Assembly (NCBI RefSeq): GCF_030463565.1
Contig: NC_134651.1
Location: 12,288,734 to 12,352,733, forward strand
Reading direction: 5' to 3'
From: Pelecanus crispus
Taxonomy: Eukaryota > Chordata > Aves > Pelecaniformes > Pelecanidae
Length of the DNA stretch: 64,000 nucleotides
The notes under the pieces were generated by a model. That model had not been told where the DNA came from, ran no database searches, and saw nothing but the letters and a program-made list of their open reading frames with translations. Shown here piece after piece: positions 37,001-46,400 of the stretch. The number at the start of each line of letters is the position of its first letter. Position 1 is the first letter of the stretch. The position numbers and the translations under genes were made by a program.

Positions 37001-38363
37001 CTGTCCAGTTAGTATCCCTATTGATAAGATGCAAGCATCTATTTAAAAAAAGGGGGGGGGGGGAAGAAGAATTTTGGTGGTACCAGGTTGGCTGATGGGG
37101 ATACTTTGGCATCAGGTTCTAACTGCGGTCCTGAAAAAGTTTTCAAGGACTTTAAGTGCCTGAGCTGTTACTTCAAAACAAAGCCCTTAGCCCTGTGAGC
37201 TGTTCTAGGAGCCAGTAGTGCAAGCTGGTTGTGATGTTAAGAAACTGATGGTTGCCTTGCTCGGACATAATGATCTCTGAATGTATTCTCTTTCCATAGA
37301 ACAAAGCAAAACATTGTTTGTCAGAGGCCTTTCTGAGGACACCACAGAGGAGACGCTAAGAGAATCATTTGAAGGCTCTATAAGTGCTAGAATAGTCACA
37401 GACAGGGACACTGGATCATCTAAAGGGTATGTGTTAAACGTCACCTGGGATTAGTCCAGTTGCTACAAAAAGCCTCACTTTTAACTGATGTATGCAGTGC
37501 AGGGTGTTTCTAATGCTCATGGCGGGTGGTTCTTTGAAGGCAGTAAATCACACAGAAGCGGAGAACGAGCTTACAGCTTGAGGTCTGGTTGTAGAGGGCA
37601 GCACATGCTCACTTCTCAATGAGCTCCTTCCTGCCAACAAATCCGTGGCAGCCTATGGATTCGCACGAGAAGAATATTAACTGTTCAGTACTGGCAAACT
37701 CACAATGGGGCTCCCATCAATTGTGATTAGCCACTACTGTTCTACAAGTAGCACGGTCCCAATCCCTGTGTGGTTGCAGAAGTGCAGGTGTTTGTTTCCA
37801 AAGGGATCGCTGTCGAGTGCCTGTAGGTGGTGCTACAGCTTGTGGAGTTTGACTGTCTTTCTCTTAACTTGGTTTCCTAGGTTTGGGTTTGTGGACTTCA
37901 GCTCCCCAGAAGATGCCAAAGCAGCTAAAGAAGCCATGGAGGATGGAGAGATAGATGGAAACAAAGTGATCCTTGATTTTGCCAAGCCAAAGGGTGAATT
38001 TCAACGTGGCGGTGGATTTGGTGGTCGTGGTGGCAGAGGAGGAGGCCGAGGAGGAAGAGGTGGATTTGGTGGCAGAGGTGGTGGCAGAGGATTTGGAGGT
38101 AAGAAGAGACAAATGCTGCTGTTCTAAGGGGGCATGCTTAAAATTAATCCCAAGCCATTCTTGGGATGATGGTGTAGTGCTGCACAGAGCGCTTGATGTG
38201 AATTGGGGATGGGTTTGGAAGGGCAGTGGTATCTGTGCAGGGATACTTTGTAACTCTGCTTCTTGACCTAATTTTCTTTCTAGGTAGAGGAGGTGGCTTC
38301 CGAGGAGGCAGAGGAGGAGGTGGAGATCACAAGCCGCAAGGGAGGAAGATAAAGTTTGAATAA
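31002..38363 (+). CDS. NCL: Nucleolin (15 exons, 691 aa)
   Basis: Abundant nucleolar RNA-binding phosphoprotein acting in rDNA transcription, pre-rRNA processing and ribosome assembly. CDS exons: 31002-31019, 31718-31825, 32427-32709, 33070-33222, 33672-33854, 34075-34158, 34423-34558, 34951-35087, 35556-35682, 35895-36028, 36390-36525, 36630-36781, 37300-37426, 37881-38098, 38284-38363 (2076 nt with TAA). All introns are GT-AG and all phases agree. Order: TPAKK basic repeats with acidic Asp/Glu blocks (about 1-250), bipartite Lys-rich nuclear-localisation region (about 255-276), four RRMs (about 282-630), Gly/Arg-rich tail (635-679), end KIKFE. Start ATG has a strong Kozak context (GCCATCATGG) and begins MVKIAK, as in vertebrate nucleolins (human MVKLAK). 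Three introns hold snoRNAs. Mammalian NCL is usually described with 14 exons; the additional one here lies in the acidic region. Chicken nucleolin is about 694 aa. Confidence 0.98.
31101..31144 (+). repeat. G-run cluster in NCL intron 1
   Basis: Runs of G7, G5, G7 and G19 are separated by 1-2 nt (AC, T, T). This meets any usual G-quadruplex definition on the RNA-sense strand. It lies about 80 nt after the exon 1 donor. Confidence 0.85.
31718..34158 (+). other. NCL: NCL exons 2-6: basic TPAKK repeats and acidic blocks
   Basis: Exon 3 (32427-32709) encodes five TPAKK motifs and one SPKK, the family's CDK1-type phosphorylation repeats; its 21-bp DNA units at 32474-32515 are nearly identical, indicating recent tandem duplication. 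Exons 3, 4 and 5 each end in, or contain, uninterrupted Asp/Glu runs coded by GAT/GAA/GAG. Exon 6 encodes the KRKKEMANK...KKKK nuclear-localisation segment. In the family the acidic blocks bind histones and rDNA chromatin. Confidence 0.95.
33946..33976 (+). other. Perfect 13-bp hairpin in NCL intron 5
   Basis: AACAGTTACTGTA (33946-33958) and its exact reverse complement (33964-33976) flank the 5-nt loop GCAGT. Part of the arm recurs immediately downstream (AACAGTTAC). It is about 100 nt before the exon 6 acceptor. No known RNA family was recognised. Confidence 0.8.
34267..34336 (+). ncRNA. SNORD82: C/D box snoRNA SNORD82 (NCL intron 6)
   Basis: A 70-nt unit closed by the terminal stem AGCACA/TGTGCT. 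Box C is ATGATGA (34274-34280) and box D is CTGA (34327-34330). An internal CTGA (34297-34300) acts as D'. The element AGGGACTTAAT before D' is complementary over 11 nt to 18S rRNA ATTAAGTCCCT. The fifth nucleotide upstream of D' faces the first A of the AAG, the known SNORD82 target (18S A1678 in human numbering). It lies about 85 nt before the exon 7 acceptor, so it is released from the spliced intron. Human NCL hosts the same snoRNA. Confidence 0.93.
34423..35087 (+). other. NCL: NCL exons 7-8: RRM1
   Basis: RNP2 is VFVGNL (residues 284-289) in exon 7. RNP1 is KRFGYVDF (322-329) at the exon 7/8 junction. The intron interrupts the RRM just before RNP1, the pattern repeated in all four RRMs of this gene. 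In nucleolin, RRM1 and RRM2 together recognise the nucleolin recognition element of pre-rRNA. Confidence 0.95.
35556..36028 (+). other. NCL: NCL exons 9-10: RRM2
   Basis: RNP2 is LFVKNL (374-379) and RNP1 is KGMAYVEF (409-416). The split codon at the exon 9/10 junction (GG|G) is the same as in RRM3 and RRM4, supporting origin of the RRMs by internal duplication of a two-exon unit. Confidence 0.95.
36390..36781 (+). other. NCL: NCL exons 11-12: RRM3
   Basis: RNP2 is LIVNNL (464-469) and RNP1 is KGYAFVEF (499-506). The intron between the two exons is only 104 nt (36526-36629), the shortest in the gene. Exon 12 runs on into the linker to RRM4 (WQKGNANARGGFN). Confidence 0.95.
36917..36994 (+). 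ncRNA. SNORD20: C/D box snoRNA SNORD20 / U20 (NCL intron 12)
   Basis: The terminal stem is CTGGAT/ATCCAG. Box C is ATGATGA (36923-36929), D' is CTGA (36938-36941), C' is TGATGA (36947-36952) and box D is CTGA (36986-36989). The guide TCCTCTAGATAGTCAAG is a perfect 17-nt complement to 18S rRNA CTTGACTATCTAGAGGA. Counting five nucleotides from box D places the 2'-O-methylated residue on a U of CTTGAC, which agrees with the known U20 target U1804. Confidence 0.95.
37300..38363 (+). other. NCL: NCL exons 13-15: RRM4 and Gly/Arg-rich tail
   Basis: RNP2 is LFVRGL (556-561) and RNP1 is KGFGFVDF (592-599). From residue 635 a GGFGGRGGRGG-type domain runs to about 679, split between exons 14 and 15. 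Such RGG tails bind RNA without strong sequence specificity and are sites of asymmetric arginine dimethylation. If intron 14 were retained the product would end a few residues after exon 14. Confidence 0.95.
37611..37749 (+). ncRNA. SNORA75: H/ACA snoRNA SNORA75 / U23 (NCL intron 13)
   Basis: The RNA has two hairpins. In the 5' hairpin the lower stem is TTCTC (37613)/GAGAA (37667), and the pocket strands AATGAGC (37618-37624) and TTCGCA (37660-37665) pair with 18S rRNA GCTCATT and TGCGAA. This leaves the U of CTGCGAAUGGCTC unpaired: position 93, the known U23 target. The upper stem contains CTGCCA/TGGCAG. Box H is ATATTA (37674-37679). The 3' hairpin has lower stem CAGTACTGG/CCACTACTG (one mismatch), upper stem TCACAAT/ATTGTGA, and box ACA at 37744-37746, 3 nt from the end. 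Length near 139 nt suits U23. Confidence 0.9.
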
Positions 38364-38770
38364 ACTTCCCCTTTTATTTCCATTCTCCTGCTCTCTGAGA
38401 CTATCTGAAAGGACTCCGGGGGTTTTTATTCTCCTTTTATCTTGGCGGAGCCTTCGGAGGACATTCCAAGATGCGAAGCAGTACTGTGAGCCACTTGGAA
38501 GATACAATTTTCATTTCAAGGAAGAGAGAGCAAGCCATTTTGACTGCTTGCCTATTCAAATGAACTTTTTAAAAAAATGAGCGATAGATGTGGGAGTTTA
38601 GCCCTTGTCTGTGAGTTGTCTTGAATTTATAATGTTTTACCCATGTACAAAAATATTTTTTTTTCCTATAAACTTCTGTAGCATTTTTGCTGTAAAAATG
38701 CAGAATGTTTTATCATTTGTGCTTCAGCACCCTGTCTTGGACAGATTAAAGGACCTAAACTGGTTTGTGT
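38364..38770 (+). other. NCL: NCL 3' UTR
   Basis: The UTR runs from the TAA to the poly(A) site. It resembles the human NCL 3' UTR in GGAGGACATTCCAAGA, GTGAGTTGTCTTGAATTTAT and the CAGAATGTTTTATCAT block. A perfect 8-bp hairpin, GCATTTTT/AAAAATGC with a 5-nt loop, lies at 38681-38701. Confidence 0.8.
38745..38750 (+). terminator. NCL polyadenylation signal ATTAAA
   Basis: ATTAAA in the context GGACAGATTAAAGGAC is followed after about 15 nt by GT-rich TGGTTTGTGTTAC. Human NCL appears to use the homologous ATTAAA. The AATAAA at 38359-38364 overlaps the stop codon and is unlikely to be used. Confidence 0.75.
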
Positions 38771-39650
38771 TACTTCTGTGCCGCTAAATGAAGCAGGGCT
38801 GTTAGAAATGGTCTGTCGTGAGTCTTCTCTCTCCTAAGGTCATTAATGACATGACATGCTCTAGCCTACATGTATGTTTGTTTGGGATTTTTTTAACTGA
38901 AGAGGTATGTATTGTTGTATGCTAGCCAATTGCTGTTTTACTTTTTTTTAAACAAATGAGTAAATTGGATCTGGTACCAAGGCACCGCACCTCAGTCACA
39001 CTCTTGTAGGTATTGCCTTTTGTCTCTTGACCTTGTTCTTACACGTGAAGCAATGGTATTGAAACATGGCATCAGGGGAAGTAACTGCTTGCCACCTTGA
39101 CCATCACATGCCTTCTGCTGTTCCTCTCAAGCTTGGTACGGGTGAGTGCTTCCACCAGCGTGGGGATGAAGGTGCTGGCCCAGTCCCTCAGCAGTAGTTA
39201 ATGGCCTCTTTATCCCACGGGGCACTTGGCTGGTGTCCTGCAGTGGCAGCTGCTGGGGACAACGCTGCTCTTGAGTGACTGCAGCACGTGGGTGCAGAAA
39301 GCACGGGGGCAGCTGCTGTTTTGGTTTAACCTGGGCGGCATTGGCTGCAGGGCTGCGTAGCTGTCAGTTCAAGCCTCCCGTGGGCACAGGTACCTGCAGG
39401 CTCAAATGTCAGCTGGCTGTGTCCTGCCAAAAGGCCCTCTGCCAGACTGGCCTTGGGCTTCCCAGTTAGCGGGAATGACCTTAAGCCTCAAGTCTGGCTG
39501 TGGTTGCAGACAGCTCCACCCTCCTTGCGTACCATAGCAACACTTGAGACCTTTTTTACTGCCACGCAAAGTCCTTGCAGCCTCTCAAATGCTGGTGTGG
39601 TTGTGTCTGTCATTTCTACCATACAGCCCCTGGAGGAGAAAAACAAGGGG
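38771..39650. other. Short intergenic gap downstream of NCL
   Basis: The sequence is moderately AT-rich with no supported gene. It separates the NCL poly(A) site from the orphan CpG island. Confidence 0.5.
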
Positions 39651-39689
39651 TTTTCTGCAGATAAAATGTTTTAGATTAAGCCAGCGGGG

Positions 39690-40050
39690 GAGCGGTTGCT
39701 TTTGGCTTCAAGGGTGCCGCTTCTGCTGAAGACCTGAAGAGGGTCGTTTACCCCCCGTCCCTTCAGCAAGGGCTCCTCGGGCCCTTTGGGCATCAGCCAT
39801 TTTGGAGCCGGCGCCCGAGCCCGGCGGCAAATGGTCGGAGGGCGACGGCGAGGCCGGCCGCCAGGGGGCAGCAGCCGCCCGCGCTCCGGCGGCGCGGCCG
39901 GGGCCGGGGCCGGGGCTGAGCCCCGCGGGGTGCGGAGCCGGGGCTGGGGCTGGGGCTGGGGCCCCGCGGGCTCCGCCGCCGCCTTGGGGCGGGTTGATGT
40001 CCCTCGAGGAGCAGGCGGGGCTCGGAGACCTCCCCCGCTTAGGCGTGAAG
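39690..40050. promoter_or_regulatory. Orphan CpG island between NCL and B3GNT7
   Basis: This is a dense CpG block with (GGGGCC)n and (GGGGCT)n runs at 39896-39965, a CTCF-type motif at 39858-39871 and a YY1-like GCCATTTT at 39796-39803. It lies between the 3' ends of two convergent genes, so it is the promoter of neither. It could start an unannotated transcript or act as a boundary or enhancer. On the minus strand a 30-codon ORF beginning MADAQRARG (39800-39708) starts inside it. Confidence 0.6.
39858..39871 (+). promoter_or_regulatory. CTCF consensus motif
   Basis: CCGCCAGGGGGCAG matches every position of the CTCF core consensus on the plus strand. A second near-consensus site, GCGGCAGGTGGC, lies at 40363-40374 in the same orientation. 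This is motif evidence only. Confidence 0.6.
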
Positions 40051-41104
40051 GAGGCTGAACAGAGGGAGCATCCCTCCCACACCGCACAGCTCGCCTCCTC
40101 ATCCTGCTGTCAACCTCATCCCTGCCCCATGGGGCCCAGCCCCACTTTCACGCTGGAACATGGGCCCTGCTCCCGCGGCGGGACCCTGCATCCCTGCCTG
40201 GAGCATTCGCTGCTGCCCTGGGGAGGAGTCCCACAGCGGGAGGAGGCAGCCCTGGGTCACACTGGAGAAGGAAAGGGCAAGAGCATCCACAAGTGCAGCT
40301 GCTCAGCATTTTCCTTTTGTGCCACCTGTGAAATCCTGGGTTGCACAGGGAAGCTGGCCCTGGCGGCAGGTGGCCCAGCCGGCCAAGTCCAGAATGGGCT
40401 GGTCCCCATCGCTGGCCTCTCTGCTCCCCATCGCTGTGCCGAGTGGCCAAGCCAGGTACCAGCTCCAGAAACTGAGCCCCCAGTGCCCGAACACTGAGGC
40501 GAGACCCATGGGCTCCCGCATGGCTTTCCTCCTCTTCCCCTCAGCCAGATTCAAACTGATTCAGGTTTGTCCCTGCAGTCGTGGCTCGCTCCGCTCTGGG
40601 GTCAGTGCTGACCCGTCCGTGTGCCTCCCGTTGCGCTATGGTCAGGGGATGTGGCGGTGCTTCAGTTGGGGCAAAACCAGCAGTGAGCATGGCCCTGCCA
40701 TGGAGAGGGTGATAGGGACAGCAAGGTGGTGAGGTCCTTCAGCATGAGGAGGAGAGGGTATTCGACAAAACAGGTGAGTTTCCAAATCTGCCAAAGTGGC
40801 TTTTTCCATGGAGGTCGAGGGGAGGAGCTCCTTGATGCAGGGCACCAGGACGATCTGAAGTTTAGCTGGGTCTGAAATGCAGCTGGAGGAGCACATGGAA
40901 GAGAGAAAATGGCCACTGGTCCTTGTTAAGCACCATGCCAGGAAGCTGTGCAAAGCCCGAGCAGGGCAGCTACGCTCCCAAATGCCCGCTCCAAGCAGTG
41001 CTGTTGCCACTGTAGCCCATTACCAGGTTTTGTTCCCAACCAGCCAGGTTGTCTTGGCCAGCAGAAACCCACTAGCAGAGACATGAGGTGAGGGCTTGAG
41101 GATT
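40051..41104. other. Intergenic between the orphan CpG island and the B3GNT7 3' end
   Basis: No coding exon was recognised, and open frames on both strands are unsupported. It contains the second CTCF-like motif (40363-40374). Confidence 0.5.
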
Positions 41105-43487
41105 TTTCTTCTCCTTCTTTTAACTTTTATTTAGAAACTAGAATATTCACCAAATCTACAAGGTTTCTCTGTACAGGTCCCACCAGGTGAAAAGCAACAC
41201 AGAGGTTTCTGCACACAGCCCTGACTCACAGTACACATTGCTACAGAGAGCGAGAGCTGTCCCCTGCATATAGGATAAATATACAGCCTGATGTACTGTA
41301 CCTGCCATAAATTACAGAGGTGTCATTTTGGAAAGTATTTCTGAACTTGCTCCCTTTGGAAGGAGGGAGGGGACGGGAAAGCGAAGGAGTGTTGTGTGCT
41401 GCCTAAGCCCAGCAGGCAGCAAAAATGCCCTCGGGGCTCTGCCCTGCGCTGCCGGCACTTGCCCCAGGGACACGGTGCTGCTAGGTGCATTGAAAATCAA
41501 ATTTCACAGTATTGCCACCAGCCCCAGTACCAACAGCTGAGCCCAGGGTAGCAATGGGCTCTTCTTCTTCCTCCTCCTCAAATTCGCAGCTCGTCTGAGT
41601 AGACGAGGGGCATTTGCCGAGAAATGGCGTGGCTTGGCAGGAGGGTGCCTTTTTTGGCTAGTTTATGCCCTTTTTTTGTTTGTTTTCTAACCTGGGGAAC
41701 ATACAGACTTGGAGTAAATGAAACGGGCCCGTTTCCAAAACACATTAAGAAAAGGAAAGGAAAAAAAAAAAAAAAAAGGCACTGCACAGGGGGACCTTTG
41801 AGGTAGTCGAAATTTTTTCCTTTCAATGCCTGGCACCAGAGAAGCGGGGAGAGAGAGCGAGAGAGCGCACATGTGCCTGTGTTCTGCTGTGCATGGTCAA
41901 GGCCACGGATGTGGCTGTGCATGTCCACCCGTGCACCAGGACATCTGGGCATGCAAGCTGTGCACATGGGGACACCTGCATGTGCAGAGCCTGTTGCCTC
42001 GGAGCTGGCATGCCAGTGCCTGTGCACATGTGTGGCTTTGCACATGCCTGTGGCTTTGCACATGCCTGCAGTTGGTGGCTGGAGAGCATTTGTGGCCCCA
42101 TGCGTGGCCACGTGTCTCACTGTGTTGGGGGTTTCCATCACGTCAGCTGGCTCAGGGCTCCCTCAACAGCTCCAGTGGCCCTTTCAGCCCGAAGAAAAAG
42201 GGCCATATCTCATGGTACCACTACCTGTTGTGCTCCTTGGCTTCATTCTGCAGAATAAACACTGCAACAACCCTGAGAGGAGCAGATGCGGTGTGAAACA
42301 CCAGCCCTCCTTCACTTTGTCCCCTTGGACCCTGCACCATGTGGCAGGGCGGGACCAATGCTCTCCTACCCACCCTGGAGCATTGCTCTTGCTGCAAAAC
42401 CGGGGCTGAGCCCGAAGTGGGCACACATGGGGTCTTTGGGGGCTGTTGTCCCCCTCCAAGACAACCCCACCAAGGCAGCCCTGCTGCAAGGAGAGGGTGT
42501 CCTTGCAGCAAGCCCCAAGGAATCCTGCACCCAAGCTGGGGTCCCAGGTGTGATAAGCCCCTGGGCCGCTCTAGCCAGGACCAACCGGGTTCCTCTGCCA
42601 CTTCCTTAGCCATGGGCAAGGACAGCTTGCCTCATCCCTTTCCTTTCCTGCCAGGAGGAACAAATCCCTGAGGAATTTCGGCTGGGTGCATTCTTCCAAG
42701 TGCATGCACAGCAAGGCTGGCAGAGGGCCTGGGGAGACAAGCACAGCCCAGGCTGGTGCTGGGAGCCACCGTCATCTGGGACCTTCTATCAGGGACAAAG
42801 ACCCCAGTTCCCCACTCACCTGGCTGAACCCCTAATGGGGGCTCAGGGCTGGCGAGGTCCAGCCTCGGAGGAGAGTTCCTTTCCCCAGCTGTGTAGCAGG
42901 GACACAGAGAGGACTTTGGCAGGGGTGAATCCAATGCTCACAGGGTCAATGTCACTAAAACCTTGCATGGAGGGAGGAGAAATTTGACATAACAAATAAA
43001 ATCCCCTTGACTTCTGAATCATGGGGGGCTCATGCACCTGTAAACTGCTCAACTCCCTTGGAGCAGCTTCCCTGCATAGTCAGACCCTGAACATCTCCAA
43101 AAAATGCCTGTGCCACATCACTCCCTGCCTCCCCTCACCCCACTGTTCATCATGCTCCAGTGCAGATGGTACCCAAAGCAGAGCACAAACCCCTCTGCCC
43201 TCTCTCACTCTCTTCATTTTGTGCTAGATTTGTTGTGTTGTGGTTTTGTTTTTTTTTTCTCTTCTTTTACAACAACCCCCAACCCAGCTGGAGATAAGTG
43301 AACCATATTACAGTACAGGAACAAACACTATTGCAAACCCTGCTTGCGAGCACAGTGTCTCTGCCCTCCTTGCCCTGGAGGGAGATGTCCCCAAAAGACT
43401 TGTGTGCCACCAGCAGAGGCTCACCCCATCCCAGAGCAGGGATCGGCTGTCCCGGCCCCTCCAGGCCCAGCTCTCCGAGAGGCTGAG
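41105..43487 (-). other. B3GNT7: Probable B3GNT7 3' UTR
   Basis: About 2.4 kb from the stop to the AATAAA at 41131-41126. No other gene lies here. It includes an A-run at 41761-41778 (T-run in the mRNA) and a degenerate CACATG-rich tract at 41865-42075. The exact end and any shorter alternatives need transcript data. Confidence 0.55.
41126..41131 (-). terminator. B3GNT7 polyadenylation signal AATAAA
   Basis: On the minus strand the sequence reads TTTCTAAATAAAAGTTAAAAG. It is the last canonical signal downstream of the B3GNT7 stop that I see before the sequence character changes. Cleavage would fall near 41105-41115. Confidence 0.6.
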
Positions 43488-46400
43488 CTAAAGGATGTTG
43501 AGTTTTCTCGAGCATGTCAAGTTACTATGGACCAAGTCCCACATTTGGAGCAACTCTGGAGGCAGCAGTTTATGAACCACCAACATACTCCGGAAAAAAC
43601 ACGGCTCCTTGTTCATCTTGCTGTTCTTGTTCTTCACAATGCCAAAAGTTTTGAAGCCCTCATGCCCAACAGGCGATACTTTAAGGACCTCCAAGCACAT
43701 CCCTAGGAAGACATCATCGATGGGGTACAGCTCCAGTGTCTCCGAGGTCTTGTGCAGTCTCTTGGCCAGGAGCCCATCCATGATGAAACCCCCACCCCCT
43801 GCATAGGGTGGGTAGTTGCTTTTGTTGTAGAGGGCGCTGGGGATGTAGTACTTGTTCTCCTTCTTCCGGATTGGCTTGGCCTTGTAGAGGACATCCCCCA
43901 CGAAGAGGTCCTCTCCCTCCTTCTTGTCCTCCAGGAACTCCAGGATGTTGCTGGGACTCACAAACACATCATCATCACCTTTGAAGATGAAGTGGACATT
44001 GTCACAGTAGATGTTCAGCCACTTCAGGAAATGGACCTCTTTGAGAGTAAGGTTGAAGAAACTGTCCAGGAAATCCCACTGCAAGATGTCCCCATAGATA
44101 TGATTTTCGTAATCCAGCAGTTTCTGGTAGTTGGCTCTCTCCTCCTCCTTGGAGGCTGTGCCCAGCAAGAACAGTGTCCTGATCCTCTTGCCATCCACCT
44201 CCTTCTCCTGGCCCCAGGTCCTCCGGATGGCCTCGCGGCGGTCATGCTGCGTGATGATAGACTTGATCACGATGAGCAGGTAGACGTCCCCACTGCATTT
44301 CTCCGGGTGGTTGATCAGCATGGGGAAGTAGCGGCAGTGCCGATAGAGCAGGAACTGCTGGAAGTTGGGCTCCAGTCCTTTGAACCAGTCGGCCTTGCTG
44401 AAGTTCTGGTTGGCCGAGCAGTTGGTAGTGGTGATGTCCCAGGATTTCACTTGCTTTGCCATCACACGCTCCTCCTCTTCCTTCAGAGGAGCTTTCTCTT
44501 TCTTGCTCTTCCAGAAAGTGCTGGTAATGGAGAAAGCATTGTTTCTCTTCTGTGTTTTCAGGGGCTCCAGAGGGGGCAGCTCTTTCTGCTGCTGGCCCTG
44601 CATGAACTGGCTGGGGGCCATTCCCCGTTGCAGCACCGTCACGGTGATCACCAGCAAGAAGGAAAGGCAAACTGTTTTGTAGATGGTCTTCTTCCTAAAG
44701 GGACAAGACGAGGGGGTTAAGGAGAGGAAACTGCAGGCTGTGAGAGGCTTTTTTCTGCAAAAGAACCTCCTAGAGAGGTCATGGGATGCTCATAATCCAT
44801 GTCCCATCACCTTTTGACGTGCAGCAGCATTGTGGGAAGAGTCGTGGGACACGTCTACACATGCTCTTCCCACCTCCATCCCGCTTGTGGGGCGGCTCTG
44901 GGGTCATACTCAAGCACAGGGACAGGCACAAGGCACATGGCAGGTGGCTGTGGTGTCATCTGGTAACCCCAGGTCTGTGCAAAGAGCTGGGAAGGGTTCA
45001 CAGGAAAGAGGAAAATGGGTGGAGAGAGAGAGAGATGAAGTCAGGATGAGAGCTTCAGCAAAGCAGCTGTTTCGGAGGAAAGTCCCAAGGGAAACCCGTT
45101 TCAGCCATCTGAAAATTGCAGTTTAGGACAAGAGCAGAAGGGAATTATCTTTTCCATGGAAGCATTAGCTCCAAAACACAGATGTACTGCCCATGGCCCT
45201 AGACTGGCATCACAGGTTACACAGCACTGAGAAACCGAAGCTGGGAAGACCACGGAAGTCAACGCGAAACAGGCATCGCCATTTCATTTCAAAATGGCAG
45301 ATCAGAACAAAAAAAATGGTCATTTGAGAAGAACTACAAAGTTCAGTGGGGAAAAGATGTCCCTAGCTCTGCATCTGGCTTGGGAACCAGCATTTCTGGG
45401 GGTACTGCTGGGTGTTTTGGCCAGCTCTCGAGACCCATCGCTTCACTTTGCAGTGATAAGGATAAGGACAGCGGGTGCACCGCTGGGGATTTGCACCACT
45501 GCAGACTCAAGTTTGGGAGCAGATTTTCCCAGCCTGCAGCAAACCAGGTGTCTGCATGTCCAGGGTATGCAGGGGAGTGGGGGGATTGGGGGTGGTAGAT
45601 CAAACCCAGCCCCTTTTGGGGCCATCCCAGCCCCTGCTGCAGACCCATTGCCTGGGGAAGCCGCTGGCTCACAGGACAAACCCTGGAGCTCGCCAAGGGC
45701 TTGAGAAGGACCCTCCTGCGGTCCTTGGGACAGCAGGAAGGCTGCACCCAGAGACTACTGATGCACCAAATACCCCCCCCCACCTGCTCTTCCACCCACT
45801 TCAAGGTGTGTTTCTCGCTCTGTTGCCGTGGAGCAGAGGAACTGCCTGCTCTGCCCATCTGCACCACGTTGCCCCTGAGCGCCCGGCTCTCCTCCACAGC
45901 TGGCACATCTACATCAATTTCTTCCAGCCTCAGTCATGCTTGCTCCAGCTGCCTCTGGCTATCTCCCTGTGCAAATGAGCACTGGGCACTGGCGTGGAAG
46001 CTGGGCTCCACATGCCCACTGGGGCCCGACGGCTTCCTGAGGGCAGCCCCATCTCTGGCTGCTCCCACTTGGAGGGGACACACAAGGTGCTCAGCAGCCC
46101 CTGGAGCCCCTTTCCCTGCTGGTGGGTGAAGGGGACCTCAGCTGGGGAGCTGAAGGAGACAGATGTGACACCGGTCTCACGGCTCCCCTGCGCCCGTCTT
46201 CTTGGTGACAGAAGCACATCCCAGCGCGGGTGCCACCCACCGGGGACAGCCCCGCAGCCTCCTGCTCCCCGTTAGAGCCAGAAAGATCCAAGATCATCTC
46301 TACCAGGCAGATAGCACCTCCACTTTGGGACAGTCCAGAGAAGGAGATTGGGGCTGAAATCTAAAACATTTAACCCAAGTAATTTCCAGATAGCGAAAAA

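Noticed and set aside
38359-38364. AATAAA overlapping the NCL stop codon
   Set aside because: Use of this signal would leave almost no 3' UTR. The downstream ATTAAA at 38745 matches the human arrangement better.
43752-44720. 322-codon plus-strand open frame
   Set aside because: It is the antisense shadow of B3GNT7 exon 2, whose minus-strand product is unambiguous.
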